A stretch of 64,000 nucleotides of DNA from Burkholderia stagnalis (lineage in GTDB: Bacteria; Pseudomonadota; Gammaproteobacteria; Burkholderiales; Burkholderiaceae), in the NCBI RefSeq assembly GCF_902830275.1, contig NZ_CADESW010000019.1, positions 91,956-155,955 on the forward strand. Direction: 5' to 3'. Shown in pieces: positions 1 to 8,656 of this stretch. A program made the translations under genes and the position numbers. Every line of letters begins with the position of its first letter. Position 1 is the stretch's first letter. The notes beneath the pieces were generated by a model that saw nothing but the letters and a program-made list of their open reading frames with translations, did not search any database and was not told the DNA's origin.

Positions 1-381
1 TGGCTGCGCAGCGAACTGCAGCGCTATCCGAAGCTCGCGCTGCTCGGCGACTACAACATCGCGCCCGAAGACCGCGACGTGCACGATCCGGCCAAATGGG
101 AAGGCCAGAACCTCGTGTCGCCGCAGGAGCGCGCGCACTTCGCGGGCCTCGTCGAACTCGGGCTCGTCGATGCGTTCCGCCGCTTCGAGCAGCCCGAAAA
201 GACCTTCACGTGGTGGGACTACCGGATGATGGCGTTCCGCCGCAACGCGGGGCTGCGCATCGATCACATCCTGCTGTCGCCGGCGCTGGCCGAAACCTGC
301 GCGTCGTGCGTAGTCGATCGCACGCCGCGCACGTGGGAGCAGCCGTCCGACCATACGCCGGTGGTCGCGGTCGTCGGCTGA
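1..381 (+). CDS. xthA: Exodeoxyribonuclease III, C-terminal part (5' end outside window)
   Basis: The reading frame is open from the first base, so only the last 126 residues are present. They carry the hallmarks of the exonuclease III/AP-endonuclease fold: GDYNIAPEDRDVHDP near the start (the GDxN metal-binding segment), GLRIDHILLSP, and the terminal SDHTPV with the catalytic histidine. The family cleaves DNA 5' of abasic sites and trims 3' blocks in base-excision repair in the cytoplasm. The gene ends 20 bp before the convergent prolyl oligopeptidase gene. The family call is secure; whether it is the main xthA or a paralogue cannot be told from this fragment. Confidence 0.9.
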   Translation, partial: WLRSELQRYPKLALLGDYNIAPEDRDVHDPAKWEGQNLVSPQERAHFAGLVELGLVDAFRRFEQPEKTFTWWDYRMMAFRRNAGLRIDHILLSPALAETCASCVVDRTPRTWEQPSDHTPVVAVVG

Positions 382-401
382 GCACGCCCTTCCGCGCGCG
401 C

Positions 402-2510
402 TCAGCCGCGCGCGGGCGCGGGCCCGAGATGGGCCCACAGGAAACCGAATTCGGCCGCGTCGGATTCGGCGCGCTCCAGATCGTCGGCGCTGCCGTGGCC
501 GCCGTCGGTGTTCTCCCAGTACCACACCTGGCCGTGACCGAGCGCGTGCATGCGCGCGGCCATCTTGCGCGCGTGCGCGGGATGCACGCGATCGTCGCGC
601 GTCGACGTCGTCAGCAGCAGCGGCGGATACGCGACGCCCTCGCGCACGCGGTGATACGGCGAGTATGCGGCCAGCGCCGCGCCCTCCAGCGGGTCGTCCG
701 GGTCGCCGTACTCGTCCAGCCACGCCGCGCCCGCATGCAGCTTCGGATAGCGTCGCATGTCGAGCAGCGGCACCCGGCACAGCACCGCGCCGAACAACTC
801 CGGCCGCTGCACCATGCACGCGGCCACCAGCAGGCCACCATTGCTGCCGCCCTCGATGCCGAGTTGCGCAGCCGTCGTCACGCCCGTGCCGATCAGATCC
901 TCGGCAACCGCGATGAAGTCGTCGAACGAACGCTGCCGGTGCTCGCGCTGCGCGTCGACATGCCATTGCGGCCCGAACTCGCCGCCGCCGCGGATATGCG
1001 CGAACGCCGCGACGCCGCCGCGCTCGAGCCACGCGATGCCGAGCGCGTCGCTGTAGCCCGGCAGGTTCGGCAGCGCGAAGCCGCCGTAGCCGGACAGCAG
1101 GCACGGCCGCGCGACGCGCGCGTCGCCGTCACGCGCATCCAGCGCATCGCGCGGCCCGATCAGCGTGTACGGCACCACGGTGCCGTCGCGCGAGCGCACG
1201 CTCGCGCGGCGCACGACGAGCCCGGCCGCGTCGAACTGCACCGGCGGCCGGTCGAGCAGCACGCGGCGCGACGGCGCATCGGCCGCGCGATCGGCAAGAT
1301 CGGCCAGCCAGCATTCGGGCGGATCGAGATAGGTGTCGACGTCCACGTACACGTCGTCGTTCAGCGTCGACTCGACGGGCTCGACGTCGATCTGCGCGTC
1401 GCCCGGCCAGTCGAACGGCCGCGCATCCCACGTCCACGCGCCGTCGTCCGCCTGCCGCGGCTGCCACAGCAGCGTGCGGTTGTTCACGTCGTCCAGCCAG
1501 CTCGCGATCAGCGTATGACGCGTGTTCGTCCACGTGCACGCGGACGTCGTCGGCCCCGGTTCGAACAGCGTGTCGAACGCACGCGAACCGGCAAGAAACG
1601 CGTCCTCGCGAATCGCGAGCAGCGAGCCGCCCGCGTGGCGCACGCCGCCGCATTCCCAGTCGAGCCGCGGCTCCATCACGAGCCAGCCCTGCCAGAACCC
1701 GACCTCGACATGCGTCGGCACGTCGTAGCGCGCCCACTCGCCGTCGGCCGTCAGCCGGTACGAATGCATATCGAAGAAATCGACGCTGCGCCATGCGCCG
1801 TGGCGGCCGTCGACCGGATCGAACCACGCGCCCGCGCTGATGTCGTCGGGCTCGCCGCGAAACACGACCGGCGCGTCGGCGAGCGGCGTGCCGCGCGTCC
1901 AGCGGCGCACTTCATACGGATAGCCGGCCTCGGTTGCGTGCGTTTCGCCGCGATCCCAGCTCACGTAGACGGTATCGCGATCGATCCAGCCGATCGTATG
2001 ATGGCCCGGCTCGTCGATCGTGAAACCCGCGTCGACGAAACGGCGCTCGACGAGATCGAACTCGCGCACGACCACCGCGTCGGCGCCGCCCGGCGACAGC
2101 GACAGCAGCGCGCGATCGCCGTCCGGATACAGGATCGCGTCCGACTCGAACACCCACGACTCGCCCTCCTGCGCGCCGAGCGCGTCGACGTCGAGCAGCG
2201 TGTCCCACGCCGGCCGGCCCGCGCGCCAGTCGTCCCAGCGCGCGCGGCGCCACAGCCCCTTCGGATGCAGGTCGTCCTGCCACAGGTCGTAGGCCCAGTC
2301 GCGCCAGCGGGTCGGGATCACCGGGCGCTCGCGCGGCAGATAGGCTTGCGCGAGACGCGCGACGAGCGCGCGATAGGCGGCGTCGTCGCGCAGCGCGGCG
2401 CGCGTGCGCGCGTTCTGCTCGTCGACCCACGCGCGGGCGCGCGCGCTGTCGAGCGCTTCGAGAAAACGGAACGGGTCGGCCCCGGCGGGCCAGCGGAAGG
2501 AATCGGACAT
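402..2510 (-). CDS. Prolyl oligopeptidase family (S9) serine peptidase
   Basis: A 702-residue protein with an N-terminal beta-propeller half and a C-terminal alpha/beta-hydrolase half. The nucleophile motif GGSNGG lies near residue 555, the acid in TSTRDDRVHP near 640, and the catalytic histidine in NTDGGHGSAD near 670. Together these give the Ser-Asp-His triad of S9A peptidases, which cut short peptides after proline. No signal peptide is visible, so a cytoplasmic enzyme is likely. A TTG codon lies seven codons upstream in frame; the ATG giving MSDSFRW is preferred because the protein then begins as relatives do. It is convergent with xthA and follows ntrC on the same strand with an 80-bp gap. 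Confidence 0.9.
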   Translation of the reverse strand: MSDSFRWPAGADPFRFLEALDSARARAWVDEQNARTRAALRDDAAYRALVARLAQAYLPRERPVIPTRWRDWAYDLWQDDLHPKGLWRRARWDDWRAGRPAWDTLLDVDALGAQEGESWVFESDAILYPDGDRALLSLSPGGADAVVVREFDLVERRFVDAGFTIDEPGHHTIGWIDRDTVYVSWDRGETHATEAGYPYEVRRWTRGTPLADAPVVFRGEPDDISAGAWFDPVDGRHGAWRSVDFFDMHSYRLTADGEWARYDVPTHVEVGFWQGWLVMEPRLDWECGGVRHAGGSLLAIREDAFLAGSRAFDTLFEPGPTTSACTWTNTRHTLIASWLDDVNNRTLLWQPRQADDGAWTWDARPFDWPGDAQIDVEPVESTLNDDVYVDVDTYLDPPECWLADLADRAADAPSRRVLLDRPPVQFDAAGLVVRRASVRSRDGTVVPYTLIGPRDALDARDGDARVARPCLLSGYGGFALPNLPGYSDALGIAWLERGGVAAFAHIRGGGEFGPQWHVDAQREHRQRSFDDFIAVAEDLIGTGVTTAAQLGIEGGSNGGLLVAACMVQRPELFGAVLCRVPLLDMRRYPKLHAGAAWLDEYGDPDDPLEGAALAAYSPYHRVREGVAYPPLLLTTSTRDDRVHPAHARKMAARMHALGHGQVWYWENTDGGHGSADDLERAESDAAEFGFLWAHLGPAPARG

Positions 2511-2592
2511 GGCGGAACGGCGTGACGGCAAACCGCGATTATGTCCGATCGCGGCGGCATGCGCGGGGGCCCGCGCATGCCGCGCTGCGCGC

Positions 2593-4098
2593 TTACGGCT
2601 CCAGATGCAGTTCCTGGATCTTGCGCGTGATCGTGTTGCGGCCGATGCCGAGCCGCTCGGCCGCCTCGACCTTGCGGCCGCGCGTGAAGTCGAGCGCCTC
2701 GCGGATCACCGCGGCCTCGAAGCGGCGCGCGAGCTCGTCCATCACGTCGGCCGAGTTCTCGCGCAGCAGGCGCGCGACTTCGGTGCGCAGCCCGTGCTCC
2801 CACATCGGATAGCCGGCCGGCGCGCTGTTCGGCGCAGCGACGACAGGCGCGCCCGTCAGGCCGGCGGCGGGCGACAACGCGGGGGCGTCGCCGCCCGCCG
2901 CGTGCGCCTCGGCGCCGTCGGCCGCCACGGCGACGGCCGCGCCGGACGGCACGAGATCGGGCGGCAGATCCTTGATCTCGACCGTCTGCGCGGGCGCCAT
3001 CACGGTCAGCCAGTTCGCGAGGTTCTCGAGCTGCCGCACGTTGCCGGGGAACGGCAGCGACGTCAGGTACGCAAGCGCCTCGTCGGACACGCGCTTCGGC
3101 TCGACGCCGAGATCGCGCGCGCTCTTCTGCAGGAAGTGGCGCGTGAGCAGCGGGATGTCTTCGCTGCGTTCGCGCAGCGGCGGCAGGCGCAGCCGGATCA
3201 CGTTGAGGCGGTGATACAAGTCCTCGCGGAACAGCCCCTGGCGCACGCGCGACTCGAGGTTCTGGTGCGTCGCCGCGATCACGCGCACGTTCGCGCGCAG
3301 CGGGCTGTGGCCGCCGACGCGGTAGAACTGGCCATCCGACAGCACGCGCAGCAGGCGCGTCTGCAGGTCGAACGGCATGTCGCCGATTTCGTCGAGGAAC
3401 AGCGTGCCGTTCTCGGCCTGCTCGAAGCGGCCCTGGCGCGTGGTCTGCGCGCCGGTGAACGCGCCGCGCTCGTGGCCGAACAGCTCGGATTCGAGCAGGT
3501 CCTTCGGAATCGCCGCGGTGTTCAGCGCGATGAACGGCCCGTTCGCGCGCGGGCTGTGACGGTGCAGCGCACGGGCGACGAGCTCCTTGCCGGTGCCCGA
3601 CTCGCCGGTGATCAGCACGGTCGCGGCCGAATGCGACAGGCGGCCGATCGCGCGGAACATGTCCTGCATCGCCGGCGCCTGGCCGAGCATCTCGGGCGCC
3701 TCGGCCACGCGGTCGTCCTCGGGCACGCCGCCGCGCAGGCTCTCCTCCACCGCGCGGCGGATCAGCTCGACGGCCTTGTCGACGTCGAACGGCTTCGCGA
3801 GATATTCGAACGCGCCGCCCTGGAACGCCGCGACGGCGCTGTCCAGATCCGAGAACGCGGTCATGATGATCACGGGCAGGCCCGGCATCCGGTCGTGCAT
3901 CGCCTGCAGCAGCTCGAGGCCCGAGCCGCCCGGCATCCGGATGTCGGACACCAGCACCTGCGGCGTCTCGTGATCGAGCGCGCCGAGCGCGTCGCGCACG
4001 TTGGCGAAACTCTTCGTCGCGAAGCTGTCGCGGGCGAGCGCCTTTTCGAGCACCCAGCGGATCGATTGGTCGTCGTCTACTATCCAGATCGGCTTCAT
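2593..4098 (-). CDS. ntrC: Nitrogen regulation response regulator NR(I)
   Basis: A 501-residue sigma54-dependent activator. The receiver domain has its phospho-acceptor Asp52 in VSDIRMPGG. The AAA+ domain has Walker A GESGTGKE (about 165-172) and the sigma54-contacting loop GAFTGA (212-217). The C-terminal Fis-type helix-turn-helix ends in GIGRNTITRKIQELHLEP. The domain order and length are those of NtrC. It lies directly downstream of ntrB with a 39-bp gap and is presumably co-transcribed. NtrB phosphorylates it when nitrogen is limiting, and it then activates sigma54 promoters. Three sites matching its recognition sequence sit upstream of glnA in this same window. Confidence 0.97.
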   Translation of the reverse strand: MKPIWIVDDDQSIRWVLEKALARDSFATKSFANVRDALGALDHETPQVLVSDIRMPGGSGLELLQAMHDRMPGLPVIIMTAFSDLDSAVAAFQGGAFEYLAKPFDVDKAVELIRRAVEESLRGGVPEDDRVAEAPEMLGQAPAMQDMFRAIGRLSHSAATVLITGESGTGKELVARALHRHSPRANGPFIALNTAAIPKDLLESELFGHERGAFTGAQTTRQGRFEQAENGTLFLDEIGDMPFDLQTRLLRVLSDGQFYRVGGHSPLRANVRVIAATHQNLESRVRQGLFREDLYHRLNVIRLRLPPLRERSEDIPLLTRHFLQKSARDLGVEPKRVSDEALAYLTSLPFPGNVRQLENLANWLTVMAPAQTVEIKDLPPDLVPSGAAVAVAADGAEAHAAGGDAPALSPAAGLTGAPVVAAPNSAPAGYPMWEHGLRTEVARLLRENSADVMDELARRFEAAVIREALDFTRGRKVEAAERLGIGRNTITRKIQELHLEP

Positions 4099-4137
4099 AG
4101 GTCGGTCAGATATCTCGGTGAATCGCGGTGTCGCCGC

Positions 4138-5280
4138 TCAATGATCGAGCGGCAGCAAAATCTGAAATTCGGTACGACCGGGCCGGCTTTCGACCTCGAT
4201 CATCCCGTCGTGCTGCTGCACGAACGTCTGCGCGAGCGTGAGGCCGAGGCCGCTGCCGTCCTCGCGCCCCGATACGAGCGGATAGAAGATCCGGTCGCGG
4301 ATCTCGTCCGGAATGCCGGGCCCGTTGTCGATCACATGCAAGTCCAGTGCCAGCTTGCACAGGCGCTTCGCGATCGTGATCTTGCGCGCGACCCGCGTGC
4401 GCAATTCGATGCGCGCGTCGCCCTGCGCGATCCGCTCGCGCAGCGCCTGCGCCGCATTGCGCACGATGTTCAGCAGCGCCTGGATCAGCTGCTCCTTGTC
4501 GCCGCGCAGGTCCGGCACGCTGACGTCGTAGTCGCGCTCGATCGACAGCCCGCGCGGGAATTCGGCCAGCATCACGGCGCGCACGCGCTCGCACACTTCG
4601 TGGATGTTCACGTCGCCGACGATGTGCGGATGCCGGTGCGGCTCGAGCAATCGATCGACGAGCGTCTGCAGGCGGTCGGATTCCTTGATGATCACCTGCG
4701 TGTATTCGCGCAGCTCGCCGCGCTCGCGCTCGCCCAGCTCGAATTCGAGCAGTTGCGCGGCGCCGCGGATCCCGCCGAGCGGGTTCTTGATCTCGTGCGC
4801 GAGGTTGCGGATCAGCTGCTTGTTGACCGCGGTGAGGTCGTGGATGCGCTCCTCGCGGTCGGTGCGCGACTGGCGCTCGTTCTCGAACAGCTCGACGAGC
4901 ACGAAATCCTGCGCGCTCTCGAGAAAGCCGACGATCGCGTGCACGTGCAGCGGCTCGCGGCCGGGCCGGTCGAGCACGGTGTCGAGGTGCGTCGCGTGAA
5001 AGCGCTCCTCGCCGATCGCGGTGATCGTCGACGCGAGCTCGTTCGCGTTCGGGAAGATCTCGCCCCACGGCCGCTGCGCGAGCTGCCGGCGCGAGATGTC
5101 GAGCATCGCCTCCGCGGACGGATTCGCGAACGCGATCTTCAGCGTCTTGCGGTCGAGCACCAGCACGACCGTCGGCAACGCCTCGAGGCCGGCGAGCAGC
5201 CCCGAGCGCGCGAGCCGCTCGTCATCCGTCAGACGCTCAGGCTGCCCCGTCTTCGCCTTGATCAGATTCTTCAGAACCAT
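4138..5280 (-). CDS. ntrB: Nitrogen regulation sensor histidine kinase NR(II)
   Basis: A 380-residue soluble histidine kinase with no membrane segments, as expected for NtrB. An N-terminal PAS-like region (about 25-135) is followed by the H-box NLAHEIKNPLGG with the phospho-acceptor at His162. The ATP-binding domain has VIDNGPGIPDEI (N/G1) and DGSGLGLTLAQ (G2). It senses nitrogen through PII (not in this window) and phosphorylates or dephosphorylates NtrC. The order glnA-ntrB-ntrC is the classical arrangement. A strong hairpin lies between glnA and ntrB, so ntrBC expression depends on read-through or on an unseen promoter in the 164-bp gap. Confidence 0.96.
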   Translation of the reverse strand: MVLKNLIKAKTGQPERLTDDERLARSGLLAGLEALPTVVLVLDRKTLKIAFANPSAEAMLDISRRQLAQRPWGEIFPNANELASTITAIGEERFHATHLDTVLDRPGREPLHVHAIVGFLESAQDFVLVELFENERQSRTDREERIHDLTAVNKQLIRNLAHEIKNPLGGIRGAAQLLEFELGERERGELREYTQVIIKESDRLQTLVDRLLEPHRHPHIVGDVNIHEVCERVRAVMLAEFPRGLSIERDYDVSVPDLRGDKEQLIQALLNIVRNAAQALRERIAQGDARIELRTRVARKITIAKRLCKLALDLHVIDNGPGIPDEIRDRIFYPLVSGREDGSGLGLTLAQTFVQQHDGMIEVESRPGRTEFQILLPLDH

Positions 5281-5322
5281 CGTGCGTGGGTGTCGTGCAG
5301 AAAGTGTGAAATGCGCGGAACA

Positions 5323-5353
5323 AAAAGGGGACGGCTGGGCGCCGTCCCCTTTT
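5323..5353 (-). terminator. Rho-independent terminator after glnA
   Basis: A perfect 13-bp inverted repeat, aaaaggggacggc and gccgtcccctttt, with a 5-nt loop. Read from the minus strand it ends in a T run, which fits termination of glnA transcripts before ntrB. The A/T ends on both sides make it potentially bidirectional. Leaky termination here would set the glnA to ntrBC expression ratio. Confidence 0.85.
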
Positions 5354-5444
5354 CAGAATCCGCTGCCTGCGCCGGGAGTTGCGCGGCGCAGGCAAACCGG
5401 TGTGCGGCGCTTCGCCCGCTGAAGCGTCGAAGCGCCATCGCCGC

Positions 5445-6860
5445 TTACAGCGAGTAGTACATCTCGAACTCGATCGGATGCGTCGTCATGCGGAACTTCG
5501 CCAGTTCCTGTTCCTTCAGCGCGAGGTACGCATCGATCATGCCGTCCGTGAACACGCCGCCGCGCGTCAGGAACTCGCGATCCTTGTCGAGCGCTTCGAG
5601 CGCCTGGTCGAGGCCCGCGCAGACGGTCGGGATCTTTGCATCCTCTTCCGGCGGCAGGTCGTACAGGTTCTTGTCGGCGGCTTCGCCCGGATGGATCTTG
5701 TTCTGGATCCCGTCGAGGCCGGCCATCATCAGCGCCGTGAAGCACAGGTACGGGTTCGCCATCGGGTCCGGGAAGCGCGTTTCGATGCGGCGGCCCTTCG
5801 GGTTCGACACGTGCGGAATGCGGATCGATGCCGAACGGTTGCGCGCCGAGTAGGCGAGCTTGACCGGTGCCTCGAAGTGCGGAACCAGGCGCTTGTACGA
5901 GTTCGTCGTGGGGTTCGTGATCGCGTTCAGCGCGCGAGCGTGCTTGATGATGCCGCCGATGTAGAACAGCGCCAGTTCCGACAGGCCGGCATAGCCGTTG
6001 CCCGCGAACAGGTTCTGGCCGTCCTTCCAGATCGACTGGTGAACGTGCATGCCCGAACCGTTGTCGCCGACGACCGGCTTCGGCATGAACGTCGCCGTCT
6101 TGCCGTACGAGTGCGCGACGTTGTGGATGATGTACTTCGACCACTGCGTCCAGTCGGCGCGCTGCACGAGCGTCGAGAACTTCGTGCCGATTTCGTTCTG
6201 GCCCTGGCCCGCCACTTCGTGGTGGTGCACTTCGACCGGGATGCCGAGCTGTTCGAGCAGCAGGCACATTTCCGAACGCATGTCCTGGAACGTGTCGACC
6301 GGCGCGACCGGGAAGTAGCCGCCCTTCGTGCCCGGACGGTGGCCCGTGTTGCCGCCTTCGAATTCCTTGCCGGCCGACCACGGCGCTTCTTCCGAGTTGA
6401 TCTTCACGAAGCAGCCCGACATGTCCGTGTTCCACTGGACCGAGTCGAAAATGAAGAATTCCGGCTCCGGACCGAAGTACGCGGTGTCGCCGATGCCCGT
6501 GCTCTTCAGGTACGCTTCGCCGCGCTTCGCGAGCGAACGCGGATCGCGCTCGTAGCCCTTGCCGTCGGCCGGCTCGACCACGTCGCAGGTCAGCACCAGC
6601 GTCGATTCTTCGTAGAACGGGTCGACGAACGCAGCGCTCGGATCCGGCATGAGCAGCATGTCCGACGCCTCGATGCCCTTCCAGCCCGCGATCGACGAAC
6701 CGTCGAATGCATGGCCGCTTTCGAACTTGTCTTCGTCAAACGCCGAAACCGGCACCGACACGTGCTGTTCCTTGCCGCGCGTATCCGTGAAGCGGAAATC
6801 GACAAACTTGACGTCCTCGTCCTTCACGAGCTGCATGACGTCGGCGACGGTTTTACTCAT
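5445..6860 (-). CDS. glnA: Type I glutamine synthetase
   Basis: A 471-residue GSI-beta enzyme that makes glutamine from glutamate, ATP and ammonia, the main ammonia-assimilation step. Visible motifs are DGSSIAGWKGI (54-64), the glutamate/metal segments GPEPEFFIFDS and VHHHEVAGQGQNE, the ATP-site signature KPVVGDNGSGMHVHQS, and NLYDLPPEE, where Tyr400 is the adenylylation site. The size matches the dodecameric enzyme family. A clear AGGAGA ribosome-binding site precedes the ATG. Upstream lie a sigma54 promoter and three NtrC-type sites, so nitrogen control is expected. Confidence 0.98.
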   Translation of the reverse strand: MSKTVADVMQLVKDEDVKFVDFRFTDTRGKEQHVSVPVSAFDEDKFESGHAFDGSSIAGWKGIEASDMLLMPDPSAAFVDPFYEESTLVLTCDVVEPADGKGYERDPRSLAKRGEAYLKSTGIGDTAYFGPEPEFFIFDSVQWNTDMSGCFVKINSEEAPWSAGKEFEGGNTGHRPGTKGGYFPVAPVDTFQDMRSEMCLLLEQLGIPVEVHHHEVAGQGQNEIGTKFSTLVQRADWTQWSKYIIHNVAHSYGKTATFMPKPVVGDNGSGMHVHQSIWKDGQNLFAGNGYAGLSELALFYIGGIIKHARALNAITNPTTNSYKRLVPHFEAPVKLAYSARNRSASIRIPHVSNPKGRRIETRFPDPMANPYLCFTALMMAGLDGIQNKIHPGEAADKNLYDLPPEEDAKIPTVCAGLDQALEALDKDREFLTRGGVFTDGMIDAYLALKEQELAKFRMTTHPIEFEMYYSL

Positions 6861-6970
6861 AACCTCTTCTCCTGATTGAACAATTCCGGCGGACTGGGAA
6901 CCGCCTCGTTTATCGAGCTGCTCGGGGTCAGGCTTTGGCGCAGCGCGCCCCGATTCGACCGAATTCTATA

Positions 6971-6987
6971 TAGCAGCTTCCGTGCCA
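6971..6987 (-). promoter_or_regulatory. Sigma54 (-24/-12) promoter of glnA
   Basis: On the minus strand the sequence reads TGGCACGGAAGCTGCTA. The -24 element TGGCACG is perfect and the -12 element CTGC has one mismatch to TTGC, with the required spacing. The predicted start site is near 6962, giving a leader of about 100 nt before the glnA ATG. NtrC-type sites lie 100-200 bp further upstream, as expected for an enhancer-dependent promoter. Confidence 0.85.
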
Positions 6988-7084
6988 TGTACGCGCAAGA
7001 CGGGCGCAATTCGCGCCGGGCTCGCCACGACGGGGCTTCGCCGCGCGATTTCGGGGCTTCGCGCGGCGCGGCCGATTCGCCGAA

Positions 7085-7170
7085 AGCACCTCGATGGTGC
7101 AATTCCAGTCGTCAGGCATTTGGAATGAACCACGCTGGTGCATCTGCGTCATTCTGCACCTTTTTGGTGA
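7085..7170. promoter_or_regulatory. Cluster of three NtrC-type enhancer sites
   Basis: The NtrC consensus is GCACy-N5-GGTGC. Site 1 (7086-7100) is GCACC-TCGAT-GGTGC, a perfect dyad. Site 2 (7127-7141) is GAACC-ACGCT-GGTGC and site 3 (7156-7170) is GCACC-TTTTT-GGTGA. Centres are 41 and 29 bp apart, close to whole helical turns, so dimers would lie on one face. The cluster sits in the divergent region between glnA and the rhodanese gene and could act on either. Confidence 0.8.
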
Positions 7171-7265
7171 GCGCGTGCGCGGTGCATGCACGGCACGGCG
7201 CCCGGCCGTCGCGCGGCACACGGCGCGCTAGAATGTTCGTTTGATCGATACGGAGACCTCCTGCC

Positions 7266-7730
7266 ATGAGTACGCTCGAACAGCTTCACGCGAAGGCCGA
7301 CGAACGCCGCGCGCAAGGCTCGCTGACCTACGCCGGCGCGCTGCTGCCGGCCGAAGCATTCGAACTGCTGCAGCTCGACCCGTCGGCGCGTCTCGTGGAC
7401 GTGCGCACCCGCGCCGAACTGGACTGGGTCGGCCGCCCGCTGGTCGGCGACGGCCAGTACCTGCATCTCGAATGGACCCGCTACCCCGGCGGCGTGCCGA
7501 ACGCCGAATTCGTCAGCGAGCTGAAAGCGGCGATCGAACCCGGCGCGCCGGTGCTGTTCCTGTGCCGCAGCGCTGCGCGCTCGAAGCTCGCCGCGGTCGC
7601 CGCCGCGCAGGCCGGTTTCACGAAGGCGTTCGACCTGCTCGAAGGCTTCGAGGGCGCCAAGGACGCCGAGGGCCACCGCAAGACGGTCGACGGCTGGTGC
7701 TTCCGCAAGCTGCCGTGGATCGGCGCGTAA
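7266..7730 (+). CDS. Rhodanese-like domain protein
   Basis: A 154-residue single-domain rhodanese. The substrate region LVDVRTRAELDWVG is near 43-56, and the active-site loop begins with Cys100 in FLCRSAARS. Rhodaneses carry sulfur as a cysteine persulfide; the physiological acceptor is not evident here. There is no signal peptide. It diverges from glnA and shares the upstream region containing NtrC-type sites, so a link to nitrogen limitation is possible but unproven. A TAGAAT -10-like box lies at 7229-7234. A GGAG ribosome-binding site precedes the ATG, and a hairpin terminator follows the gene. Confidence 0.9.
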   Translation: MSTLEQLHAKADERRAQGSLTYAGALLPAEAFELLQLDPSARLVDVRTRAELDWVGRPLVGDGQYLHLEWTRYPGGVPNAEFVSELKAAIEPGAPVLFLCRSAARSKLAAVAAAQAGFTKAFDLLEGFEGAKDAEGHRKTVDGWCFRKLPWIGA

Positions 7731-7796
7731 CGGCGCCCATGCGCCGCCGCCCGCCCCGCCTGCGTCATCGTCGAGCCGGGCGATGACACCCCGATG

Positions 7797-7826
7797 ACGG
7801 GCCGCCTTGCGCGGCCCGTTGCTTTT
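7797..7826 (+). terminator. Terminator after the rhodanese gene
   Basis: A 9-bp stem, acgggccgc and gcggcccgt, with a 5-nt loop is followed by tgctttt. It lies between the convergent rhodanese and CinA-like genes. Confidence 0.75.
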
Positions 7827-7840
7827 CCGGCGGCCGGCGC

Positions 7841-8656
7841 TCAGGCGCGCGACGCGTCGGGCTCGACGATGTCGCCGCCGAGCAGATGCACGCCTTCGCG
7901 CAGCTTCACGAACGCGGCCGCGACCGCCTCCGGCTCGCCCTTCACGCCGAGGTCGATGTGGCGGCGCGCGTAGATCCCGCCCCGCTCCGCATCGCCGACG
8001 CTCGGCAGGCTGAACACCCGCACGCCCGGGAAGTCGCGCTCGATCTTCTCCATCAGCGGCGTGAGCGTCGATTCCGGCAGCTCGAACACGTACAGCGAGC
8101 GCTCCGCGTGCGGCGTCGCGTGGTGCAGGTGCGCGTAGCGCGTGTCGAGCACCCATTCGATCATCGGCCACGCCATCACCGGAAAGCCCGGCACGAAGTG
8201 GAGGTCGCCGACGGAGAAGCCCGGAATCCGGTTGTAGCCGTTCGGAATGATCGTCGCGCCGCGCGGGAACACGCCCATGTTGAGCCGGTGCTGGTTCTCG
8301 GGCGAATCGAAGTCGACCGGCCGGTCGGGGTCGGTGTGCGTCTCGCGGATCCGCTCCTGGATCAGCAGCTTCGCGTCCGGATGCAGCTCGAGCGGCACGC
8401 CGAGCGCCGCGGCCGCGCATTGCCGCGTATGGTCGTCAGGCGTCGCGCCGATGCCGCCCGTCGAGAACACGATGTCGCCCGACGCGTGCGCGCGCGCGAG
8501 CGTCGCGGTGATCCGCGCGGGATCGTCGCCGACGTACTCGGCCCAGTCGAGCGCGAGGCCGCGCGCGCCGAGCAGCGCGATGACCTTCGCCAGATGCTTG
8601 TCCTGCCGGCGGCCCGAAAGGATTTCGTCGCCGATGATGATGATGCCGATACTCAT
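7841..8656 (-). CDS. MoaB/CinA N-terminal-like molybdopterin-binding domain protein
   Basis: A 271-residue protein opening with MSIGIIIIGDEILSGRRQD and carrying STGGIGATPDDHT, the signatures of the MoCF_biosynth (MoaB/MogA/CinA-N) fold. It lacks the C-terminal nicotinamide-nucleotide amidase half of full CinA, so it is a stand-alone competence/damage-inducible-type domain. The biochemical role of such proteins is not settled. A much longer frame is open upstream, but the ATG chosen overlaps the stop of the preceding membrane-protein gene in an ATGA, which indicates translational coupling. Confidence 0.85.
   Translation of the reverse strand: MSIGIIIIGDEILSGRRQDKHLAKVIALLGARGLALDWAEYVGDDPARITATLARAHASGDIVFSTGGIGATPDDHTRQCAAAALGVPLELHPDAKLLIQERIRETHTDPDRPVDFDSPENQHRLNMGVFPRGATIIPNGYNRIPGFSVGDLHFVPGFPVMAWPMIEWVLDTRYAHLHHATPHAERSLYVFELPESTLTPLMEKIERDFPGVRVFSLPSVGDAERGGIYARRHIDLGVKGEPEAVAAAFVKLREGVHLLGGDIVEPDASRA

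Noticed and set aside
5281..5444. Separate sigma54 promoter for ntrBC
   Set aside because: No -24/-12 element seen in the gap; only the hairpin is clear.
2404..5457. 1017-codon plus-strand frame opposite ntrC/ntrB
   Set aside because: Antisense shadow with no domain pattern; ntrB and ntrC are unambiguous.
6861..6970. Glutamine or other riboswitch in the glnA leader
   Set aside because: No conserved aptamer-like structure visible; sigma54/NtrC control explains the region.
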